Assembly: GCA_047967505.1 (NCBI GenBank)
Contig: CM106541.1
Origin: Dipteris shenzhenensis
Lineage: Eukaryota; Polypodiophyta; Polypodiopsida; Gleicheniales
DNA: 64,000 bases
Direction: 5' to 3' (one strand)
In this document: piece by piece, positions 31,976 to 42,444 of the stretch
How the letters are laid out: the number at the start of each line of letters is the position of its first letter
Position numbering within the stretch: position 1 is the first letter of the stretch
Translations under genes and position numbers: made by a program
Notes under the pieces: generated by a model
What the model saw: only the letters and a program-made list of their open reading frames with translations
Told to the model about the DNA's origin: nothing
Databases searched by the model: none

Positions 31976-32374
31976 CCATGCTTGTCCCTGAAAAGGTATA
32001 AACATGGAATTACATAGGTGTTTCAATCCAGTGTTCAAAAATGTTAGTGATCTATCTCACACGCCATACTTGGATCTTTTCTGAAGCAGCCTGCGTTATG
32101 AATCGGTCCTTCATGTCAGCAACATGACTCAGATTGTTGCACAGCCTGTGCATGGGAGTACAAAATCTTGTGCATCACTGCAGCAACGTGATAGTACCCT
32201 GTAACACTTTGATTCAGACATAGAGGAAGTGATGTGGCAATAAGCAGTGCCCAATTTATCCCAAATTCAAGAATGAAGGAATTTCCAAGCTCCTGAAGTG
32301 AAATGGACACCAAAAGCAGGTAATGATTGCCTCTACAAAAGATTTCATGTTAATAATATAGTTACTGGTTTCAC
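31976..32374 (+). other. probable aldehyde oxidase 3' untranslated region
   Basis: About 400 bases follow the stop with no domain. Transcript end signals cannot be fixed by eye; the A17 run at 32375 may be a LINE tail and not the gene's own poly(A) region. Confidence 0.4.
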
Positions 32375-32404
32375 AAAAAAAAAAAAAAAAAGTGTGTGTG
32401 TGTC
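32375..32404. repeat. poly(A)/(GT)n junction 1
   Basis: A17 (32375-32391) is followed by GTGTGTGTGTGT. It is the first of several junctions of this type and probably a LINE insertion point. Confidence 0.7.
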
Positions 32405-32515
32405 CACTTTCTTGTCATATAATGAGGTTTTTTAATATTTGTAGTAGTTTATCCCTTTATTTGGGACTGCTTTTTGTAATATAAAGGCAACTAGTTTTCA
32501 CCCAAAAAAAAAAAA
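32405..32515 (+). mobile_element. very short 5'-truncated LINE 3' end
   Basis: About 110 bp ends with TTTTTGTAATATAAAGGCAACTAG and CACCC before A12 (32504-32515). The tail resembles the end of the next copy (TTCTTGTAATATAAACAATC…CTTT-A14), so this is the 3' tip of the same LINE family. Confidence 0.65.
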
Positions 32516-32818
32516 GTTTGTATGTGTGTTTGTGTGATTTTGATCTTTTCTTTGTTTGGGTTCGTTATTGGGCACTCAGGACTTTATGGATAGACAGGAA
32601 TTGTAAAGTCTTTGGTGATCCCACATTCTCTTTGTTTGCTTTCTTCAAGCGATCTTTGCAACGATCTTTCTTTGATTGCTTGTAGACTCGATACATGGAT
32701 CATGATGTATATTTGGCATATATAGAGATTTTCAGCTGATGTATTTTAGTGCCTCGTTTTGAGGTGGCTATTCTTGTAATATAAACAATCCTGGCTTTCA
32801 CTTTAAAAAAAAAAAAAA
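32516..32818 (+). mobile_element. 5'-truncated LINE 3' end
   Basis: After GTTTGTATGTGTGTTTGTGTG the sequence matches the last 280 bp of the LINE ending at 38738: both carry GGACTTTATGGATAGA or GATGGATAGA, GTCTTTGGTGATCC and CAACGATC or CAACAATC in order. It encodes the LINE C-terminal tail and ends in A14 (32805-32818). Confidence 0.8.
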
Positions 32819-32858
32819 GTGTGTGTGTATGTGTGTGTGTGTGTGTGTGTGTGTCTCA
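32819..32858. repeat. (GT)n tract with TCTCA, left target copy of the large LINE
   Basis: After A14 the sequence is GT-rich (32819-32854) and ends GTGTCTCA. The same string, A13 then (GT)6 then CTCA, lies at 38726-38754 after the large LINE. The two are best read as a target-site duplication with microsatellite length change. Confidence 0.7.
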
Positions 32859-32869
32859 GAGCCAAATTG

Positions 32870-34133
32870 CTAAGAGAAATGATGCACACAAACAGAGGCA
32901 AGCTGTGACCGTGAAGTAGTCCATGATCCATCAAGCATAAGCACTCTGCAAATTTCTGTTTTGATTCTCCTCTGATGTAAACTTTTGAAAAATTCTTTGG
33001 AAGAGCAACCTTTATCTGTGAAGGCTCTTTGTCTTGCTCTAATCTCCCATTTTGCCAGTTTCCTGTGATCATTTAGTTTAAGACAATGTCTGGCCTGGCA
33101 TAGTGTTGTTTGCTCATGCATGGACAACGAACGATGATGACTGAGTTCAGTGAGGTCTTGACAAGTAGATTTGGCTTGAGCAATGGTTTCCCTCAGAGTC
33201 TTCATGTAAGACTTGCCATAAGCTCTAATCACCACTTGCATTTTAGAAATAAAAGAATCCCAGGCACCATCAACATGAAGATGGCTGCTAGAGGAAAGAC
33301 AATGAGCTGCTTCAGTAACCATTGCCTTGAAATCAGCATGTTGCAAATAACTATTGTTTATGATTAGATGTCTCCTTTGTGGCAATCTATCATTTGGCAT
33401 ATTATAAAAAGATAAGCGCAGCCATAGCGGTGCATGGTCTGAATGCACAAAGGCATAGTCAATCCACATTTTGCATGTGAAATCCCCATTTTGTTGGGGA
33501 GCGACACTATACCATCGGTCGATCCAGGCATGCCTGATAAACTGAAAGAGCATTATGTTGAAAAGTGTAGCCCGGTGACAAAGGCTGCAATTCCTTCCAA
33601 AGGTCAACCAGATCCAAATGCAAAAGTAGTTGAGACCATGCATGCCTTTCAGGAGATAACATATGGTCATGTCTGGAGGTGTTGTCTCCCTGTTGTGGAG
33701 CATTATTGAAATCCCGACATATGTAGGCATGATATCTCCACGGATATTGTTGCATGGCATCCCAAATTGCAGTTCTTTCTCTAGAGGACTGAGGTGCATA
33801 AACTGAAGCAAATTCAAACACCTCTCCTCTAATAATGCATTGGAGAACAAGCCATCTGCCTTTGTTGTCATTTAATGCAATGGCTGGTTGAAGCTCATGT
33901 TTGATCAGAAGGACAACCCCTGAGAAAGAGTGCTCCCCAGCATAGAAAATGTCATATCCACAGTGGTGTCCTGTCTTGCCTGCATAGATATGTTGGTTGT
34001 GTTCTTGTAATGCCACTATGTCAGGCTGAAATCTGTTGATGTACAGCCACACAGATTTCCATTTCCTACTGTCACACATGCCGTGGACATTAAGTGTAAA
34101 ACATTTGATGTGAGCAGTCATATATACAGGCAT
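32870..34133 (-). pseudogene. LINE ORF2 N-terminal part: APE endonuclease and linker (inverted)
   Basis: On the minus strand it starts MPVYMTAHIKCFTLNVHGMC at 34133, the expected LNVHG motif. VALQEHNQHIYAGKTG (catalytic Glu), FASVYAPQSSRERTAIWDAM, YICRDFNNAPQQGD (Arg for the usual Gly in GDFN) and YTFQHN follow. A frameshift at about 33520-33560 moves it to the frame at 32870-33871 with RWYSVAPQ, MWIDYAFVHSDHAPLWLRLS (conserved SDHAPL) and the helical linker. It ends at ASVCVHHFS, where RT should begin; the RT lies on the other strand from about 36090. ATG is 45 bp after the ORF1 stop. Confidence 0.85.
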
Positions 34134-34177
34134 TTATAGTAATGTAACAACTATGTACAGTAGGAAAATTTATGCGG

Positions 34178-35926
34178 TCAGCCTTGCATTTCTATCTCAG
34201 GGTCGAGGCCTCGCCCCTGAGAAGAAGTAGCCGCCTGAGAAGTAGACAACAAAGCAGCAACCTCTTCTTCAGGGAAGAGTGTTCTGCTGGCTGTTACTGC
34301 AGCCCATGTAATCCCAATGCCTGAATTTATCTCTGGGGTATTTCCGCTAGAAGATGCACCATTCCAAGTGCGGGGGGGTGAAATTCTTCGAGCATAAATA
34401 ACTTTTCTTGGGCTTTGCCAGCCATCAGTTGAAGGTTGCTTTCCTTTGGTCGAGGATTGAATAGCAGGAGGTGAATGTGAGGTGAGATTCCCATTGGGAG
34501 CCACTGGAGCTTTGCCTTTATCCTGACTCCCAGAAAGCTGTCTACCGCCTTTATTTTTGTTGGCAAGTGGAGTAGGAGCATCTTTAGTAGACATGTGAAC
34601 TGGCAAGGTGGCATGAGGCATTTTATGTTGATTCATTGGACACTGTGAAGCCATGTGTCCAAACTTTTTGCATTCAAAATAGGCCCCTGCAAATAAATCC
34701 CATTTGAGTTTATAAAAAGCACTTCCCATGTTTACATTGTTCACCGTGACTGAATAAGAGTCCGGTGTGGGATTATCAGTATCCCAGAGAATACAAAATC
34801 TGTTTGAGTTGCCATTTGGCCGTGGTGGGCAGACCACTTTACCTAAAGATGCTGCAATTTTAGGCAAAAGTGAGGCCATACATTGGGGGAAATCAACAAC
34901 TTCAACCCAAACTGGGCATCGGTGTCGGATTAAAGCCTGAAAGTCCCTTGTGGGAGACCATGGCAAGACATGCACCATTTGCTGCCCCAAAAAAAGAGGT
35001 GAATGTTCCAAAAGAATTTGTCTATGGATCTCATCCACCATGATGACCTCAAAAAAGCCCCTGGCTGCATAGTGTACTTTACGAACAAAAGAGCCAGCCA
35101 ATGTGCGTGTCAGCCAGTTGCCTATCTTTGCAGCAGGTGGCATCCGGCCTGGAAAGAATAATATGACTGCATTCTTGGCATATTCTCTGACTGGATCCAC
35201 AATTTCATCGACCTCAACCATGAGGCCAACTGAAGGAACCGAGTCTTTCCACTCTTTTCTCGTATCTGCAAATCCTTCATGCATTACATCATATACCAGT
35301 TGAGCCTCAAGAGTATCATGCATCGGGTCATGCTGACCCTCAACCTGCTTTTGCTTCTTGCAGGGAGCCGAGCGCTCCTTTTGAAACGTTTTTTCATATG
35401 AATACTCTGCCATGACCTTGTAAAAAAAGGGAGCTTGAGAATGAAGTACCTGTAAAAGGGTAGTGAAAGCCAAAAAAACCAGTCCCAAAGAAATATCATA
35501 GGAAGCCCACAAGAGAGGAGAAGGAGAGTATAACTGGTAAGGAGAGAGCAGAGGGATAAGTGAGATTTTGGTGGAAGACACAGGACTGCTAGGGAAGACA
35601 CCGGAGCAAAAAAACCCCAAAAGACTGTACGGCAAGAGGTACCAAAACTGTACGGACGATGATGAGTTGTGCTGTAGTAGATACGGGCTGCACGGGGGGG
35701 GGAGTCTGACTGTACGAGAAGGCCGAACTGGTACGGAATCGTACAAACGTACGGACGTCGTACGGCGACCGTACAGATGTACGGACAAAAACTGCGCAGA
35801 GTTCCTGGCAAGAACAGGGATGCTGACAGAGGGCAGGCGAGCTGAAACGGTACGGAGATGACAAAAGTGTACGGAGGCACAAAAAAAGGCTTCGGAAGAG
35901 AGAACGATGTCGACGCACACACACAC
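34178..35926 (-). CDS. LINE ORF1, RNA-binding protein, open for 582 codons
   Basis: A single open frame on the minus strand. The first 210 residues are Ser/Pro/Arg-rich and low in complexity. Residues about 255-400 match the plant LINE ORF1 DUF4283 pattern (LTRTLAGSFVRKVHYAARGF, FEVIMVDEIHRQILLEHSP, HVLPWSPTRDFQALIRHRCP). The zinc knuckle that follows reads Y-x2-C-x4-H-x4-C (YFECKKFGHMASQC), so the first Cys is replaced by Tyr. A Lys/Ser-rich tail ends with TSSQGRGLDPEIEMQG. The protein would coat LINE RNA. The frame is open, but one zinc ligand is lost. The first ATG lies in a (CA)n run, so the true start may be further in. Confidence 0.8.
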   Translation of the reverse strand: MCVCVDIVLSSEAFFCASVHFCHLRTVSARLPSVSIPVLARNSAQFLSVHLYGRRTTSVRLYDSVPVRPSRTVRLPPPCSPYLLQHNSSSSVQFWYLLPYSLLGFFCSGVFPSSPVSSTKISLIPLLSPYQLYSPSPLLWASYDISLGLVFLAFTTLLQVLHSQAPFFYKVMAEYSYEKTFQKERSAPCKKQKQVEGQHDPMHDTLEAQLVYDVMHEGFADTRKEWKDSVPSVGLMVEVDEIVDPVREYAKNAVILFFPGRMPPAAKIGNWLTRTLAGSFVRKVHYAARGFFEVIMVDEIHRQILLEHSPLFLGQQMVHVLPWSPTRDFQALIRHRCPVWVEVVDFPQCMASLLPKIAASLGKVVCPPRPNGNSNRFCILWDTDNPTPDSYSVTVNNVNMGSAFYKLKWDLFAGAYFECKKFGHMASQCPMNQHKMPHATLPVHMSTKDAPTPLANKNKGGRQLSGSQDKGKAPVAPNGNLTSHSPPAIQSSTKGKQPSTDGWQSPRKVIYARRISPPRTWNGASSSGNTPEINSGIGITWAAVTASRTLFPEEEVAALLSTSQAATSSQGRGLDPEIEMQG

Positions 35927-36060
35927 AGAGTTTGGAGCAGGATTACACAGGTTGCGTAGGGGCGAGCGGACTGAGCGTACGGTCTGTCCGTACTGACGTA
36001 CGGTACCTTACGGTAGCCGTACAGGTGTACGGGCAGAAGGAGGAGCTGTACGGAACTCTG
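35620..36060. repeat. GTACGG motif cluster in the LINE 5' region
   Basis: GTACGG occurs about twelve times and its complement CCGTAC at least three times on the + strand within roughly 430 bp, many as CGTACGG. It spans the ORF1 N-terminus and 5' untranslated region. CpG-containing, repeated sites at a LINE 5' end could be binding sites for a transcription factor or methylation targets; this is inference. Confidence 0.75.
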
Positions 36061-36089
36061 TCTCTTGACCAGATCTCCTCTCCAAGCTC

Positions 36090-38391
36090 ACACACACACT
36101 CTCAACAGATTTTGCTTGCACGAAATTTACTGTTGCAACATGTTTCTCCAATCATTTCCCCTACTCAAGCTTTGGAATTGGAGGAACCCTTTACTGAGAG
36201 GGAACTGTCAGATGCGATCAAATCATGTGGCAGATGGAAATCCCCAGGATGGGATGGTTTAACAGTTGAGTTTTTTCTTGCATACTGGCCTATTTTGAAG
36301 CATTCATTGCTATATATGGTGAATGCTGCGTGGCAAAATCAAAAAATGCTGGATACATGGAAGAGAGGTCTTGTTAAACTCCTTCCCAAAAAACAAATTT
36401 GTGAGTCTTTGGCAGACTGGAGACCTATCACTCTTATGCCCGTAATTTACAAAGTCACTACCAAAATGATTGTTGATCGGCTAAAGGGGTTTTTACATGA
36501 TGGGTTGCATCTTGCTCAATACGGCTTTGTCCCGCGTAGGCATATCACAAATAACATTGCTAATGCCTACATTGGAATTGAATATGCCAAATACACACAG
36601 CAGGATGTTTTGTTATTGCAAGTTGATATTGCCAAAGCCTTTGATACTGTTCAGTGGGATTTTATTTCATCGGCTATGCAGGCATTGGGTTTTGGCACAA
36701 AAATGCAGCAACTCATCAATTGGCTATATCAAGATAGTGAAGCTGCCTGCATACTTTCAGGAGATATTTCTCCATCCTGGACTCTTGCTTGCTCTGTCAG
36801 GCAAGGATGTCCCCTGAGTGCTTTACTGTTTGCCATAGCCACTCATCCACTGCTTCAATATCTGGATCACCTCTTGGACACTGACCAGTTGCACGGTTTG
36901 GAGATTCTTGGCAGTTGCAGCATGATTGCTCAGGCATATGCTGATGATTCATTCTTTACTCCAAAAAATACTCGGGCTGATCTGTCCATGATTATGCATG
37001 CTCTTTCTATATATGGATTGGCTGCTGGCCTTCGGGTAAATTTTCAGAAATCAAAATTGCTGCCGTTACATGCACAGGAATGGCACAACCTTCTGTGGCC
37101 TGGGAAAATTGTCCCCGCTTCTCAATTCATTCGACATCTTGGTTATCCTCTAGGCTGGGGACTCGGCTGGGGACTCACCCGTTCACAACAAATTGATTGG
37201 GTGCTAGTAAAGTTAAGGGCAAAACTTGAATATTGGAAGCTTGCAACTTGGCCATTACATGTTCGTCTGCGAATCACACAATCCATTTTGATAGCATACA
37301 TACAATTTTATTTGCCTCTCACTATGTTCACTAAGGCAAATCTGGTTTCATTTATGTCAGCTATCATGGAAATTTTCTGGCGTTCAAAACATGGCAAGAA
37401 AAGTCTCAGATTACTCTCTATGCATCGTCTCTGTTCTCCAAAGATGCACGGGGGCCTGAACATTCTCAATATTCAAATGCATTTACTTGCTCACAGAGGG
37501 AAAATGATGATACAGTTTATGCAAGGAGATCAGCCTTGGGCTTTCATGATCCGCTCTCTCTTATTACATCTTCATACATCTGCCTTTGGGAATTGACAGC
37601 CTACTCAATGGGATTTTTTATTTGGCTCTATCCAAGGTAAGATCAGAGGATGCCCTTTTGTCTCTCGTCTACTTCTTGATTGGAAACACATTCTATCCCA
37701 CTTGGAATGGCATGGAAGGGACTCTCTCTCGGGCAACTCTTTGAGGGTAGAGAATATTTTTTGGTCTAAAGTATTTCACCCTCCTTTGGCCATACAAGAG
37801 CCCCGATGTTCTTATTTTCTCTCCTTCAAAGGCATTTCATCTGTGGCAGATGTACTTCAGGATGATGGCACAGTTTTATCTTTTTCTATGACTGCTCGCA
37901 AATATGGCTTGGGAGCTCATTATCGTCCTTTATGGCATAGAATTTCAGCAATGCTCCAACCGTACTTGCCGGTACCTCATTTGGAACTCCAGCATCGGCT
38001 TGAGGATTGGATTTTACGCTCTTCTTCCTTATACGCCCGTCCTTTGAAGCTCTCACATATCACAGTGTCATCACTGTATAAAGTGTTATTACCTCCACCT
38101 TGGATTTCCCACAGAGCAAATACTGTTTGGCATATGGATCGTCCAATGAAGTGGTGGAGAAAAAGGCTGCGTCTCCTTTGGCATTACAAAGTCCCTCTTC
38201 GACAACAGCTTTTCCTATGGCGAGTTCTCCTTGGTATTTTTCCATCCGGACAGTTACTCACACACAGACATATTGCTTCAGCTGTTTGTCACAGATGCCA
38301 GCACTCTACTGAATCAGTGTTTCACATCTTTTGGTCCTGTCCAAATACTTCTGATCTCATTGCTCTCATCAGACAGAGGCTTCGACAGTGA
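36090..38391 (+). pseudogene. LINE ORF2 C-terminal part: reverse transcriptase and zf-RVT
   Basis: The open frame at 35932-37596 is LINE sequence from about 36090 (QQILLARNLLLQHVSPIIS). It holds KSPGWDGLTVEFFLAYW, DWRPITLMPVIYKVTTK, QYGFVPRRHITNNI, motif A LLLQVDIAKAFDTVQWDF (Asp codon 36625-36627), SVRQGCPLSALLFAIA and the catalytic YADD (36937-36948). One TGA at 37594-37596 interrupts it. The same frame goes on from 37702 to 38391 with the zf-RVT domain (RQQLFLWRVLLGIFPSG, CHRCQHSTESVFHIFWSC). Apart from that stop and a shift near 38390 it is intact. It copies LINE RNA at nicked target DNA in the nucleus. Confidence 0.9.
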
Positions 38392-38738
38392 TTTCCTACT
38401 GTTACTTTTGGCAGATTTTTCTGGTTGTTTGGCTTTCATCCACAGAGAAGGGTTTTGATTTATTTTTTGTATGGGTGCGCTATTGGACACTATGGACTTT
38501 ATGGATGGATAGAAATCATAGAGTCTTTGGTGATCCACTATTTTCATCCTTTCTTTTTTTTAAACGATCTCTGCAACAATCATTTTATGATTGCTTTCAG
38601 ACTTGTTTGATTGATCAGGATGTGTATACAGCTTATACTGAGATCTTTAGTTGAGTAGTAGCTACTTCGTTTTTGAAGTAACTATGAATGTAATTATTCT
38701 ACAGAAATAAAATATTTCTTCCCACAAAAAAAAAAAAA
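38388..38738 (+). pseudogene. LINE ORF2 C-terminal tail, 3' UTR and poly(A)
   Basis: A frame at 38388-38654 continues the tail after a frameshift (WVRYWTLWTLWMDRNHRVFG, FFKRSLQQSFYDCFQ), ending TAG. A 70 bp 3' UTR and A13 (38726-38738) follow. The tail matches the truncated copies at 32516-32818 and 38751-39065. Confidence 0.8.
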
Positions 38739-38754
38739 GTGTGTGTGTGTCTCA
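38739..38754. repeat. (GT)n with TCTCA, right target copy
   Basis: GTGTGTGTGTGTCTCA follows the poly(A) of the large LINE and mirrors the left copy ending at 32858. Confidence 0.7.
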
Positions 38755-39065
38755 TTTGCTTTGGCATTGCCCGTCTTCTCGGAACCTCCTTGGGAAAATT
38801 TCAGATCATCTTCGCCTCCGTTTCCCGAGTCACATATTTGGGAAACATTTTTGGTTATTTGGCAGATTTAGGAGGTCTTTATCTCAATACTCACTCTTTC
38901 TCTCATGGGTGAGATATTGGGCTCTTTGGACAATCTGGGAAGAGCATAATTTGGCATACTTGGGTCGCCAGTTTCACAAGTCATATGAATCTTTTAGATC
39001 CTCATTGCGGCAATCTTTATATGATGCCTTCCAGGAGGGTGATATACATGCTACCAGATTCTGTT
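38751..39065 (+). mobile_element. 5'-truncated LINE 3' end (zf-RVT tail)
   Basis: The frame 38741-39067 encodes VSHLLWHCPSSRNLLGKISD, FWLFGRFRRSLSQYS and WVRYWALWTIWEEHNLAYLG, the end of zf-RVT and the C-terminal tail of a related LINE. It begins directly after (GT)n. No poly(A) follows, so its 3' tip is lost or replaced. Confidence 0.75.
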
Positions 39066-39660
39066 AGATATCAATGCTCCACTCTCGTGTAACTACATGG
39101 AAACCAGCTAACTCTACTTGTAAACCCCCCCATATGAGGAGAAGGCATTCGAGTAGCTCGTTTATCCGATAGGTCTTGGTTTGGACATCAAATGGGGGCC
39201 ATGTGTGGCCTGATGGCTGGACGGCTTTAGATAGAGTTGGCACACTGCCAACTAGGCTACATGCAAGTGTGGGAAGGCATCCCATGACTGACCGCACTGA
39301 GAGTAGATGGAGCATGTCTCAGGGTAGCCCACTCTTGGGTTGCGGGGCCCGTTTGGAGCCCCAGATGATCCCGGATGGCTCTGGGCCGAACGGATACCAT
39401 AGGTTGGTTGCTCTATCCTGTGCCATGGTTCTATCATGTGGTCGATGGCCTATTTCGGGACCGACCTCTAGTCAGCCATTTTGGGCAGACTAGGTCAGTC
39501 TCTCAATTGGGTCTAACCGACTATGATTGATGGCTATATAAGAGCAAGCTCGTGAAGCCCATAATCATCACTGGCTACAGCAACCCTGATTCCTTAGCAT
39601 CTAGCCTCCTTCCTCTACTATTTCTAGCATGCCATTGAAGCTTCTCACACAGGAGTGCAC
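39066..39660 (+). other. LTR-like or promoter-like segment, unassigned
   Basis: GC-richer than its surroundings, with a TATA-like GGCTATATAAGAGCAAGC at about 39532-39549 and a pyrimidine-rich stretch after it. This looks like the promoter part of an LTR, but no partner repeat or primer site was found. A weak inverted match to about 31080-31270 exists. Confidence 0.35.
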
Positions 39661-42199
39661 GACTGGGAGGCAGCGCCATCTATTGTATCAGTTTTACAGT
39701 AATCAAATTTTTGATTCTCCATACTATCTGCTTTTCTCTCTTGCATACGAGATCCTGTTATCTGTTGAGCATAGACGTCGTATTGTTTTCTTGCAGATTC
39801 GCTGGTTTAAACAGATCTAAAAATATTCAAAATATAGTTTAAAAATAGATGAAAATAATTTGATCAATCACATATAATTAAAAATAGATTTAAACAGGTC
39901 TCCATAGGTCTTAACAGATTTACACAGATCTGAAACATATTTAAAATCAAAATGAAAAACCAACTTAAATTGACTCGAACTAATCAACAGGTATAAACAG
40001 GTTTGCTATGGTATCATAATTCATATCTTCAATTGTAAGTAGTTTTGTTTATAAAAATTGATTTCTTTTCCAAATGTCCTTAAGGGATGTCTTATCATAT
40101 GAGAGATACAGACCACAAATTGGTTTTGAATTATAGATTATCCAATTTTAAAAAACATATTGATTTACGAGGCACTAGATTGGTGGTCTAGGTTTGACTG
40201 AAAAAACTAATGTACATGCGACAAAATGGGTAACCAAAAATATTTTCTATTAGTGAAAGTATTGGATGAACATTGTGATAAACTCTACATCCCCCATGGC
40301 CCTCAAAAGTATTATCTATTACAAGTACTATGGATGAACATTGTGATGAACTCTACATCCCTCATGGCGATCACAAGAAAATTCAAACCACTTGGTATCT
40401 TGCTTGTCTCATCAAAGGGACTATCACCTTGTAGTCACCTTTCATTTCACCATGTGAAAAACAATAAGGCTTTCTAGGTCCAAATTTATGTTTAATTGGC
40501 TTTGAAATGAATACCTTCGTTTGCAATCTGCAAGAACCCATTGCCAAATCCAATTTACAATTTTGTCATGTTAGAAATATTAATTGGTGATACTGGTAGG
40601 TCTAAAAGCTTTGGATAGTGACCCAGATTCTTGAAACACTTGTAAGCCAAATCATTAACTATCAAAGTGTTGGAATCGTTAAGCATTTTGTTCTCACTTT
40701 AAAATTTGTCTAGACACTTGTAAAAAACTGGCTTGTCTGTTCCAAGTACTGTCCCTGCACCTTCCAATTGGCATATGGCCTCTTAGTTTGGATTCTTGAT
40801 GTGGAGATGTTGCCTCTACTAGGCGCTCGACTTTCACTTGCCATACACAACTCTAGATGTAAACTATGCAATTATCCAAGCAACATTACAAGAACGTAGT
40901 TTCATCCTTTTTTATCCATACATGCTCATGGTGGTTGTCAAATTGCACCTCTGTCATCCAAGCTCTGTACCTTAGAATCAAGGCACTTGTCCGAGAACAC
41001 AATGACACACCACTCAAATCTATTGTGATAGCTCTTTGATCATTCTCATCTTTGTTTGGCACAATATTTATATCCCTCACAACATGTTCCAAGGAAAGTG
41101 GGACTTACAATATCTCTTCCCAATTCTTCTTCATGTGGCATTGCAATTTCTTGTCATGGCATCTTTATTTCCTCTTGTGGCCTAGGAGACAAAAGTGTGG
41201 ATAATTGTTCATCACATATTATGATGGGTATGTGTAGATCTTGAAGCCAATTATGAGGCATTATTTCTTTCAAGTACACCAAACGACATATTTGAGGTAC
41301 CCAAACAATATGCATTCAACACCCTCTGCTGACCAGTCAACTGTAAGACATAAAACCAAAAGTAGCCACATAACTAATGGAAAAATAACAGGAACAAAAC
41401 ATCCAAGAAACAAAGTTTACAAATTCTATTTAACAATACTTTATCTATGGATTTGACTAAATAAAATCCAATATACTTAAGACAAAAAGAAAAAATTGGA
41501 ACTAATGCATAAAAAAGAAAGGAGATCTTTCATTTTACAAGAACTTAAAATTGGAACTCATAGATGAAAAGAAAAGTAGATCTTCCATTATATATCCAAT
41601 TTATAAAATAGAGTTTCAAGGTTACTTCATGAGGTGGGGATCTATCCAAATTGAAGAGCTAGTAAGGGGAAAAATTAATAGCTTTCACGCAAGAAACTAT
41701 GGACCTCAGTTTTTTGCATGCAAGAGGTTTGGGGGATTTGGGGTTCGGGGCGACTGTTGTACGTGCTATGTAGTTTTCTTTCTTTGTAGGAGATGCTCGA
41801 CTCAAGTGATCATGCGTCTTCTTCCTCTAGGACCTTGGAAATCCATGTCAATAATATTCTCTATGCCATATCCTGTAGCTATGAGATCTTAAGATCATGA
41901 GGTTATCAACCATTTTCGTCTCACTTGCACTTGTTGGGATTTTTGGGCAAGTTATATTCCTCAATGTAATCCTTTCCACAGGGATGTTATCATCAACATC
42001 ATCAGTTTTCGGCTTCATCCCACCCTTCAAAATGGAAACATCAATGTATTCAACTATAGCATCAACTAGAGCATCGAGGATTGACAACTATGTCCTCTTT
42101 ACTCTCTTGAGACTTGTGAAGACCAGGTATACCTTGTTTAGATGCACAAAATGTATCTTCTACTTTCTGACAAAATATGAAGAGAGGAGAGGAAAAGAG
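39661..42199. other. AT-rich region without recognised gene
   Basis: Short open frames exist on both strands (for example - 40886-41092, + 41551-41892, - 41848-42087), but none matches a family I know. Repeated AAATAGATTTAAACAG-like words occur at 39830-39990. The region is probably decayed transposon sequence. Confidence 0.45.
40263..40398. repeat. 68 bp imperfect tandem duplication
   Basis: TGGATGAACATTGTGAT begins at 40263 and again at 40331, followed in both by AACTCTACATCCC and CATGGC. Two units only. Confidence 0.8.
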
Positions 42200-42439
42200 T
42201 GGAGATGAGGAGAGAGGGCACAGCTAGAAGCACTCCTCAAATGATTAACTGTACACTAGATTCAGTTGAAATGGTAAAATATATACAAACCCTTGTAGGG
42301 TTAGGGAATTCAACCCTTTCCTTTATACAAACCCTTGTAGGGTTAGGGTAAGGGAATTCAACCCTTTCCTTTATAGCACTCTATAGGGTTAGTGCTATGC
42401 ACATGTCAAACATATGATGTTGAGATGGTTCCTCAACAC
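42195..42439. repeat. purine-rich segment and tandem repeat, possible relative of the 45.1/50.2 kb repeats
   Basis: GAGAGGAGAGGAAAAGAG at about 42181-42198 is followed by a tandem duplication (TATACAAACCCTTGTAGGG at about 42279 and 42325) ending CAACCCTTTCCTTTATA. The layout (purine run, then CCTTT..TATA and CAACCCTTTTCC) resembles 45125-45425 and 50235-50530. The two GGGTTAGGG pieces are too few to be telomeric. Confidence 0.5.
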
Positions 42440-42444
42440 CTTCC

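Larger units (their letters stand above)
32859..38738. mobile_element. near-full-length LINE with 5' inversion (twin priming)
   Basis: The left part (32859 to about 36085) reads on the minus strand as 5' untranslated region, ORF1, endonuclease and linker. The right part (about 36090-38738) reads on the + strand as linker, RT, zf-RVT, 3' end and A13. Joined in protein order they give one whole LINE of about 5.8 kb. Order and orientation match the 5' inversions made by twin priming in L1 elements. Both breaks fall in (CA)n/(GT)n sequence. The copy has few stops, so it is fairly young. Confidence 0.88.

Noticed and set aside
33110-33709. Plus-strand ORFs at 33110-33367 and 33443-33709
   Set aside because: They are shadows of the LINE endonuclease and linker on the minus strand.
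35284-35924. Additional minus-strand frames of 212 and 111 codons overlapping ORF1
   Set aside because: They are alternative frames of the low-complexity ORF1 N-terminus, with no motif.
39532-39549. A host promoter with TATA box (GGCTATATAAGAGC)
   Set aside because: No coding sequence follows; an orphan LTR promoter is more likely.
42285-42372. AGGGTTAGGG as an interstitial telomere repeat
   Set aside because: Only two near-units occur, as part of a 46-48 bp tandem duplication. The plant TTTAGGG array is absent.
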